From an uncultured Gammaproteobacteria bacterium (GTDB lineage: Bacteria; Pseudomonadota; Gammaproteobacteria; Pseudomonadales; DT-91), in NCBI GenBank assembly GCA_929200485.1, contig CAKMZU010000064.1, forward strand, positions 6,301 to 13,016: a stretch of 6,716 nt of DNA, written 5' to 3'. The position numbers and the translations under genes were made by a program. The notes below the pieces were generated by a model. The model did not search any database and was not told the origin of the DNA. It was given only the letters and a program-made list of their open reading frames with translations. Shown piece after piece: positions 1 to 4,693 of this stretch. Each line of letters begins with the position of its first letter. Position 1 is the stretch's first letter.

Positions 1-7
1 TAATATA

Positions 8-21
8 GATAATTAATTATC
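8..21. promoter_or_regulatory. AT-only-core palindrome upstream of the SDR gene
   Basis: GATAATTAATTATC is a perfect 14-nt palindrome ending 12 bp before the SDR start codon and directly abutting the ribosome binding region. Its position would suit an operator for a dimeric repressor. The core is all A/T, in which palindromes arise easily by chance, and the sequence to its left is cut by the window edge, so no promoter can be placed with it. Confidence 0.2.
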
Positions 22-33
22 GAAGGCTACCCC

Positions 34-756
34 ATGAGTGATCCACTAGCTGTTATCACTGGTGCCAGTTCTGGAATTGGTCATGCGATTGCCACAAGGC
101 TCTCTGAAGAAGGTTATTCTCTGTTACTTTTAGCGCGTAGCTTTGATAAAAGTAAACTGGATGACCTTCCGAATACTAGCTGTGTTCCTGTCGATGTGAC
201 TAATGAATCTGATTTTTCCGAGGCTGTTCATCAGGCTGTTGATGAATATGGAGCGGTGGAGTGCCTGGTTAATTGCGCAGGATTAATGTTATTGGGCGAC
301 ATTGCTGATCAGAGCCCATCTGAATGGCGTCAAATGTTTGATGTCAATGTTCTCGGTTTAACATACGGCATGCAAATTGTGCTAGATTCGATGAAGCAAA
401 GAAACGCAGGTACTATTGTTAACATTTCATCTATTGCTGGGAGAAAATCCTTTCCAAATCATGCCGCCTATTGCGGAACAAAATTTGCCGTTCATGCAAT
501 CAGTGAAACAGTGCGTGAAGAGATTGCCGATAAAAACGTTCGTATAGTGACTATTGCACCCGGTGTTGTAGAAACGCCGCTTTTAAGCCATACAACCTCA
601 GAAGGAATAAAGTCAGATTATACTGACTGGAAAAAGAGTATAGGCGGAGGACTTGAGCCTAAAAACGTTGCTGATGCGGTGTATTATGCTATAAGCCAAC
701 CTCAATCAGTCTGTATTAGAGAGATCGTTCTTGCACCAACAAGGCAAACAGCTTAA
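34..756 (+). CDS. Short-chain dehydrogenase/reductase (classical SDR), NAD(P)-dependent
   Basis: A 240-aa cytoplasmic oxidoreductase of the classical SDR family, usual length for that family. The Rossmann cofactor loop TGASSGIG is at residues 9-16. An Arg after the second strand (R35 in LLLARS) is often linked to NADP(H) preference. NCAG at 80-83 is the structural NNAG motif with Cys in the second position. The catalytic set is N105 (DVNVLG), S133 (NISSIAG), Y146 and K150 (YCGTK), with the post-catalytic PG at 176-177. All catalytic residues are present, so it should be active. The ATG at 34 is chosen because GAAGG lies 7 nt upstream and the Rossmann strand begins right after it. The substrate cannot be deduced; the broader resemblance is to YdfG-like and other cytosolic SDRs acting on hydroxy acids, aldehydes or ketones. 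It converges with ppsR, so no operon partner is visible here; any partner would lie to the left of the window. Confidence 0.93.
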   Translation: MSDPLAVITGASSGIGHAIATRLSEEGYSLLLLARSFDKSKLDDLPNTSCVPVDVTNESDFSEAVHQAVDEYGAVECLVNCAGLMLLGDIADQSPSEWRQMFDVNVLGLTYGMQIVLDSMKQRNAGTIVNISSIAGRKSFPNHAAYCGTKFAVHAISETVREEIADKNVRIVTIAPGVVETPLLSHTTSEGIKSDYTDWKKSIGGGLEPKNVADAVYYAISQPQSVCIREIVLAPTRQTA

Positions 757-790
757 CTTGCGAACAACAAGTCCTTATAAGGTGTTTATG

Positions 791-820
791 TTAACTGATG
801 CTATTTGTACCAGTTAATTT
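791..820 (+). terminator. Possible terminator hairpin downstream of the SDR gene
   Basis: A perfect 7-bp stem, TTAACTG (791-797) with CAGTTAA (811-817), can be extended inward past one mismatch by three more pairs to a 5-nt loop. It is followed by only three T residues. The stem is AT-rich and the T tract short, so this is a weak intrinsic terminator at best. It lies 34 bp after the SDR stop codon, a fitting place. Confidence 0.3.
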
Positions 821-838
821 CGATACCTATATTTAATC

Positions 839-873
839 ACCTTCAGTATGCTCAGGTTAAGTATATAGAAGGT
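839..873. repeat. Imperfect inverted repeat between SDR and ppsR
   Basis: ACCTTC (839-844) pairs with GAAGGT (868-873). After one mismatch the stem continues for about six more pairs, two of them G-U, to a 9-nt loop (852-860). There is no T tract on either side, so it does not look like a standard intrinsic terminator. It could be a transcript-end stabilising stem for ppsR or a chance fold. Confidence 0.3.
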
Positions 874-969
874 TTATAGCGCTTTACTGCCGCTCCCCAT
901 AAGTTTGTCCTTTGCTGATGAGTATTTTATATACAACAAAGCACCTTCCCGAACGTCCTCCTGTATTAG

Positions 970-1803
970 TTACTGCCGTTTATGCCCAATCTTATCAAGA
1001 ATTGTTGCGGAAATTTCTTCAATGGAAATGTCTGTAGTGTTGATGAAAGGTATTTGATAACGCCGGTAAATGGCTTCGACTTCGCGAACTTCATTTTCAC
1101 ACTGTCGGAGTGAAGCGTATTTAGAATTTGCTCGTCTCTCATTTCGGATTAAAGAAAGTCTATCGGGGGCGATGGTTAAGCCAAAAAGCTTATCTTTATG
1201 TGCTTTAAGTGGCTTTGGAAGTGATAAATCTTCCATATCCTCTTCTGTGATAGGGTAATTCGCTGCATAAATACCAAATTGAAGTGCCAGATAGAGACAG
1301 GTAGGCGTTTTGCCGCAGCGAGAGACCCCAACAAGAATAAGGTCAGCTTTATCGTAATGCGAGATTATTGCTCCGTCGTCATTTTCCATAGCAAAATGAA
1401 CAGCATCAATTCGGTTTTCATAGCCTTGGTTAGATTGTTTGCTATGAGATAAGCCTACTTTTGCGCTAATAGGTGAGGCTAATTCCATTTGTAAAGGTGT
1501 AAGGTACATTCCCAATACATCGAATCTTAGTCCGTCCGCTTCAGCTAAAATAGTAGAAAGCTTTTCATCCACCACTGTATCAAAAATAATGGGCTTAGTA
1601 TGGGTTTCTTTAAGTGCAGCGTTTATTTTTCTAACAGTTTCTATGGCTTTTTCTTCTGTATCAACATAACGGATGAGCTGAACATCAAACTCTATATCAT
1701 TAAATTGGCTTAATAAGCTTTTTGTCAGCGTTTGGACAGTGATACCTGTGCTATCCGAGATGATAAAAACAGTTCTTGTTTGCATAAAGGCGGCTTGCCC
1801 CAT
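970..1803 (-). CDS. ppsR: PEP synthase regulatory protein: bifunctional kinase/pyrophosphorylase PpsR (DUF299)
   Basis: Cytoplasmic regulator that inactivates PEP synthase by ADP-dependent phosphorylation of a Thr near its catalytic His, and reactivates it by Pi-dependent dephosphorylation that releases pyrophosphate (known for the DUF299 family). At 277 aa it matches the length of E. coli PpsR. The N-terminal VFIISDSTGIT block (residues 12-22) is the family opening, the P-loop GVSRCGKTPT spans 159-168, and LFGLTIAPDRL (206-216) is the conserved C-terminal-half motif. The start at 1803 has only a weak AAAGAAA upstream. A Met at residue 7 (start at 1785) would give 271 aa and a shorter N-terminus like those of several relatives, but has no better ribosome site; the choice is open. 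It is transcribed divergently from ppsA, its target, which strongly supports the assignment. The PEP synthase type is preferred over the PPDK-regulating type because the neighbour is PpsA. Confidence 0.95.
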   Translation of the reverse strand: MGQAAFMQTRTVFIISDSTGITVQTLTKSLLSQFNDIEFDVQLIRYVDTEEKAIETVRKINAALKETHTKPIIFDTVVDEKLSTILAEADGLRFDVLGMYLTPLQMELASPISAKVGLSHSKQSNQGYENRIDAVHFAMENDDGAIISHYDKADLILVGVSRCGKTPTCLYLALQFGIYAANYPITEEDMEDLSLPKPLKAHKDKLFGLTIAPDRLSLIRNERRANSKYASLRQCENEVREVEAIYRRYQIPFINTTDISIEEISATILDKIGHKRQ

Positions 1804-1849
1804 TTTCTTTATTCGTTATTCCCTATATTATAGGGCATCATTTTTTGGA

Positions 1850-1899
1850 AGGTGAGTGCTGTTTATCGAACGTTTTAAGGCGTTTGGCACTCTCTACCT
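1850..1899 (+). promoter_or_regulatory. Predicted stem-loop in the ppsA leader
   Basis: If the ppsA transcript starts near the 1821-1835 palindrome, its leader can fold into a long hairpin. AGGT (1850-1853) pairs with ACCT (1896-1899), then GAGTGC (1854-1859) with GCACTC (1887-1892) across a 3-nt bulge. After an unpaired 5' side (1860-1866), an inner 6-bp stem (1867-1872 with 1881-1886, one G-U) closes an 8-nt loop. There is no T tract, so it is not an intrinsic terminator. The pairing is visible directly; a regulatory role is unproven. Confidence 0.35.
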
Positions 1900-1921
1900 G
1901 TTGTTGAGTTTATAAGTTTTT

Positions 1922-1925
1922 GGAG
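1922..1925 (+). promoter_or_regulatory. Ribosome binding site that sets the ppsA start
   Basis: GGAG lies 6 nt before the ATG at 1932. An in-frame TTG at 1920 would extend the protein by four residues, but it overlaps this GGAG and has no Shine-Dalgarno sequence of its own. The ATG at 1932 is therefore the better start. Confidence 0.75.
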
Positions 1926-1931
1926 CACAAA

Positions 1932-4307
1932 ATGCAACCGCCAGTGATTGAGTTTTCAAAGCTAGGTATGGGAGATGTTGAAGTCGTTGGAGGTAAAAAT
2001 GCCTCATTAGGCGAAATGATAAGTCATCTTAGTGATGCAGGCGTTTCTGTGCCTGGAGGATTTGCCACCTCAGCTGATGCTTTCCGTGATTTTTTACAAC
2101 ATGAAAACTTGGCCAGCCGTATTCAAGAGAGGTTGGAAGGTTTAGATGTAAATGATGTTAAAGCCTTGATGGAGGCAGGTAAAACGATTCGTGAATGGAT
2201 TGTTTCTGCTCCCTTTCCTGAGTCGTTAGATGTTGCTGTTCGTGCAGCATACCAAACCCTATCAGAGAGTAATGACATTAAAGTAGCTGTTCGATCCTCT
2301 GCAACCGCCGAAGACTTACCCGATGCGTCTTTTGCTGGCCAGCAAGAAACCTTCTTAAATATCAGTGGTATAGAAAGTGTTTTAACTGCAATTCGTGAAG
2401 TGTTTGCCTCTTTGTATAATGACAGAGCCATCGCCTATAGAGTCCATAAAAACTTTGCACATGAAGAAGTGGCTATTTCTGCGGGTGTTCAACGCATGGT
2501 GCGAAGTGAAACAGGCGCAGCGGGTGTCATGTTTACCGTTGATACAGAATCTGGTTTTGATGGAGTTGTTTTTGTCACAGCTTCTTATGGCTTAGGTGAG
2601 ACGGTAGTGCAAGGTGCTGTTAATCCTGATGAATTTTATGTTCATAAGTCACTATTAGCAGATGGTAAAAAAGCAGTCCTGCGTAGAAATTTGGGCTCTA
2701 AAGCTCTGAAAATGGTTTATACCGATACTGCCCAGGCGGGTAAATCTGTTCAGACCGTTGACGTGTCGGCAGAGGATCGACAAAAGTTTTCTATCACTGA
2801 TGAAGAAGTAGAGTCATTATCGAAACAAGCGGTAATTATTGAAAAACATTATGGCCGCCCGATGGATATTGAATGGGGCAAAGATGGCGATAATGGGAAG
2901 CTCTATATTCTCCAAGCCAGACCTGAAACCGTAAACAGCCAGCAGAAAACCAACACGGTTGAGCGCTATTTATTGCAAGAGCGTAGTGATGTTCTGTGTG
3001 AAGGCCGCTCAATTGGTCAACGTATCGGCTCAGGCAAGGTGCGTATCATTAAAAATATTGATGAGATGCACTTGGTTCAAGAGGGCGATATTCTTGTGTC
3101 TGACATGACCGATCCTGATTGGGAGCCTGTCATGAAGCGGGCATCAGCCATTGTTACCAACCGAGGCGGAAGAACCTGCCATGCTGCGATTATCGCAAGA
3201 GAGCTAGGAATCCCTGCTGTCGTGGGTTGCGGTAATGCAACCGACGTTCTTGATGGCGTCAGTGAAGCTACAGTATCTTGTGCTGAGGGTGATACAGGTT
3301 TTGTGTATCAAGGCATTCTTTCGTTTGATGTTAGCTCCAGTGATATCACTCAAATGCCAGAATTGCCTTTTGGTATCATGATGAATGTCGGTAACCCGGA
3401 TCGAGCTTTTGACTTTCAAGCTATCCCTAATGAAGGTGTCGGCTTAGCAAGGCTTGAATTTATTATTAACCGAATGATTGGTATTCATCCAAAAGCGTTG
3501 CTTGAATTTGATCAACTGCCAGCAGACCTTCAATCGACCATTCGCGCAAGAATTGCAGGTTACGATTCACCTGTGGATTTTTACCGTCAAAAAATTATTG
3601 AAGGTGTCGCCACAATTGCGGGTGCGTTTTACCCTAAAAAAGTTATTGTTCGACTGAGTGACTTTAAATCTAATGAATATGCTCACCTCATCGGCGGACA
3701 AACCTATGAGCCGGATGAAGAAAACCCAATGATTGGTTTCCGTGGTGCCTCTCGATACCTGTCTGAATCATTCAAAGAGTGCTTTAAATTAGAATGTGAA
3801 GCAATGAAGACCGTCAGAGATGATATGGGGTTGACCAATGTGGAAATCATGATTCCATTTTGTCGTACCCCAGGTGAAGCTAAGCAGGTTATCGATTTAT
3901 TAGCTGAAAATGGTCTGGTTCGTGGTGAGAATGGCCTTAAGATCATCATGATGTGTGAGATACCATCAAATGCATTACTGGCAAATGAATTTTTAGAATA
4001 TTTTGATGGTTTCTCAATTGGATCAAATGATTTAACCCAATTAACGCTAGGCCTAGATCGCGATTCTGGCCTAATTGCTCACCTGTTTGATGAACGTAAT
4101 GAGGCAATCAAGAAGTTACTTCATATGGCTATCCAGGCTTGCCGTGAAAAAGGCAAGTACATTGGTATCTGTGGTCAAGGCCCATCAGACCATCCTGATC
4201 TTGCTAAGTGGCTAATGGATGAGGGTATTAACACAGTATCATTAAACCCTGATTCTGTATTAGATACTTGGCTGTACCTGGCTAAAAGTGACAAGGAAAT
4301 GAAGTAG
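1932..4307 (+). CDS. ppsA: Phosphoenolpyruvate synthase (pyruvate, water dikinase)
   Basis: Converts pyruvate, ATP and water to PEP, AMP and phosphate in the cytoplasm, the entry to gluconeogenesis from pyruvate or lactate. At 791 aa from the ATG it is within a residue of E. coli PpsA (792). Order of domains: N-terminal ATP-grasp nucleotide-binding part (about 5-340) with [10 protein letters not shown] at 20-29, RSSATAED at 121-128 and LQARPET at 327-333; central phosphohistidine domain with [15 protein letters not shown] at 412-426, His417 as the phosphorylated residue and Thr415 as the expected PpsR target; C-terminal PEP/pyruvate-binding TIM barrel with GVGLARLEF at 502-510, MMCEIPSNA at 673-681, GSNDLTQL at 697-704 and the catalytic Cys747 in [10 protein letters not shown]. 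All key residues are intact. Adjacent divergent ppsR supports post-translational control. PPDK is excluded by length and by the close match to PpsA throughout. Confidence 0.98.
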   Translation: MQPPVIEFSKLGMGDVEVVGGKNASLGEMISHLSDAGVSVPGGFATSADAFRDFLQHENLASRIQERLEGLDVNDVKALMEAGKTIREWIVSAPFPESLDVAVRAAYQTLSESNDIKVAVRSSATAEDLPDASFAGQQETFLNISGIESVLTAIREVFASLYNDRAIAYRVHKNFAHEEVAISAGVQRMVRSETGAAGVMFTVDTESGFDGVVFVTASYGLGETVVQGAVNPDEFYVHKSLLADGKKAVLRRNLGSKALKMVYTDTAQAGKSVQTVDVSAEDRQKFSITDEEVESLSKQAVIIEKHYGRPMDIEWGKDGDNGKLYILQARPETVNSQQKTNTVERYLLQERSDVLCEGRSIGQRIGSGKVRIIKNIDEMHLVQEGDILVSDMTDPDWEPVMKRASAIVTNRGGRTCHAAIIARELGIPAVVGCGNATDVLDGVSEATVSCAEGDTGFVYQGILSFDVSSSDITQMPELPFGIMMNVGNPDRAFDFQAIPNEGVGLARLEFIINRMIGIHPKALLEFDQLPADLQSTIRARIAGYDSPVDFYRQKIIEGVATIAGAFYPKKVIVRLSDFKSNEYAHLIGGQTYEPDEENPMIGFRGASRYLSESFKECFKLECEAMKTVRDDMGLTNVEIMIPFCRTPGEAKQVIDLLAENGLVRGENGLKIIMMCEIPSNALLANEFLEYFDGFSIGSNDLTQLTLGLDRDSGLIAHLFDERNEAIKKLLHMAIQACREKGKYIGICGQGPSDHPDLAKWLMDEGINTVSLNPDSVLDTWLYLAKSDKEMK

Positions 4308-4318
4308 TTGTAGCATTT

Positions 4319-4630
4319 ATGCGCTTTATTCCTTTAGAAAAGCAGTTATTGTTCACCGACGGGTATCGCCGCTGCTTTTCTGTTCAAAATCAACATGTTT
4401 TGTTGATTAATGAAAAGGGTAAAGCTTATGCGATTAATGCTTTTTGCCCACATAAGCAATGGCCACTCATTGAAGCACCAATCACAGACAAAGTTATCAC
4501 TTGCCCAAAGCATCTTGCACAGTTTGATCTGGAAACAGGTGAATTAATAGCACAGTGTGTCAGTGATACGCCAAAATTGAACGCCTATGAAGTGGTCTAT
4601 GAAGGTTATCATGTGGGGGTTTTTATCTAA
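4319..4630 (+). CDS. Small Rieske-type [2Fe-2S] protein
   Basis: A 103-aa soluble protein made of a single Rieske domain; no signal peptide or membrane segment is seen. The cluster ligands are complete: C43-P-H45 and C62-P-K-H65, separated by 16 residues, followed by the usual FDLETGE at 69-75. Around the ligands it departs from the common pattern: CPHKQWPL rather than CPHRGxPL, and CPKHLAQ rather than CPWHGxx, so both typical Gly residues and the Trp are replaced. Such small proteins serve as ferredoxin-like electron carriers for oxygenases or as nitrite-reductase-small-subunit-like proteins; no such enzyme is encoded nearby. It begins 11 bp after the ppsA stop on the same strand and has no clear Shine-Dalgarno sequence, which suggests co-transcription and perhaps translational coupling with ppsA. 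The partner is unknown. Confidence 0.85.
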   Translation: MRFIPLEKQLLFTDGYRRCFSVQNQHVLLINEKGKAYAINAFCPHKQWPLIEAPITDKVITCPKHLAQFDLETGELIAQCVSDTPKLNAYEVVYEGYHVGVFI

Positions 4631-4633
4631 CAA

Positions 4634-4653
4634 CCACCGTTTTTAAACAGTGG
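4634..4653. terminator. Weak hairpin in the convergent gap after the Rieske gene
   Basis: CCAC (4634-4637) pairs with GTGG (4650-4653); after one C-A mismatch GTT pairs with AAC around a 4-nt loop. It sits 4 bp after the Rieske stop, where a terminator for the ppsA operon would be expected. There is no adjacent T tract, only GTTTT at 4661-4665, so the call is tentative. Confidence 0.25.
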
Positions 4654-4671
4654 CTATTAGGTTTTAATGCG

Positions 4672-4693
4672 AATAACTGCCTATCTAGTTATT
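4672..4693. terminator. Inverted repeat overlapping the 3' end of the lipoprotein gene
   Basis: AATAACT (4672-4678) and AGTTATT (4687-4693) form a perfect 7-bp stem with an 8-nt loop. It spans the last codons and stop of the lipoprotein gene and lies 41 bp past the Rieske stop. The stem is AT-rich and no long T tract follows on either strand. It may act as a poor bidirectional terminator for the converging transcripts or be a chance repeat. Confidence 0.25.

Larger units (their letters stand above)
757..969. other. Convergent intergenic region, no supported gene
   Basis: A 213-bp gap between the 3' ends of the SDR gene and ppsR. It holds several inverted repeats: ACTTG/CAAGT at 756-772 just past the SDR stop, the 10-nt palindrome CCTTATAAGG at 773-782, TTAACTG/CAGTTAA at 791-817, and ACCTTC/GAAGGT at 839-873. 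No reading frame of useful length with convincing coding character is present on either strand. The simplest reading is a zone where the two converging transcripts end. Confidence 0.5.
1804..1931. promoter_or_regulatory. Divergent ppsR-ppsA control region
   Basis: This 128-bp gap must carry both promoters unless transcripts begin inside the genes. It contains a perfect 15-nt palindrome, CCCTATATTATAGGG (1821-1835). Read on the minus strand this includes a consensus -10 hexamer TATAAT (1832 down to 1827) suitably placed for ppsR. Read on the plus strand it includes TATTAT (1826-1831), one mismatch from consensus, for ppsA. I found no convincing -35 hexamer for either. The overlap suggests that the two promoters share or compete for the same site, but this is inference from sequence alone. 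Confidence 0.4.

Noticed and set aside
159..251. Possible loss of activity in the SDR because NNAG is changed to NCAG.
   Set aside because: The second position of this motif varies in active SDRs, and the Asn-Ser-Tyr-Lys set is complete.
874..900. Minus-strand 8-codon frame (MGSGSKAL) with AAGGAC 6 nt upstream of its ATG.
   Set aside because: Far too short to judge as coding, lies in a convergent gap, and a Shine-Dalgarno match of this size is easily due to chance.
1865..1878. Partial resemblance to a Cra/FruR operator (centre AACGTT) upstream of ppsA, relevant because Cra activates ppsA in E. coli.
   Set aside because: One half site fits TTTCAA at five of six positions but the other at only three of six; the same bases are also part of the leader stem-loop.
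1911..1916. TATAAG as a -10 element for ppsA.
   Set aside because: A start from it would fall at about the GGAG, leaving no usable leader, and no -35 is seen at proper spacing.
1920..1931. TTG at 1920 as an alternative ppsA start.
   Set aside because: It overlaps the GGAG that serves the ATG at 1932 and has no ribosome site of its own.
2123..2431. Minus-strand open frame of 102 codons inside ppsA.
   Set aside because: Antisense to conserved ATP-grasp motifs of PpsA, with no family features of its own.
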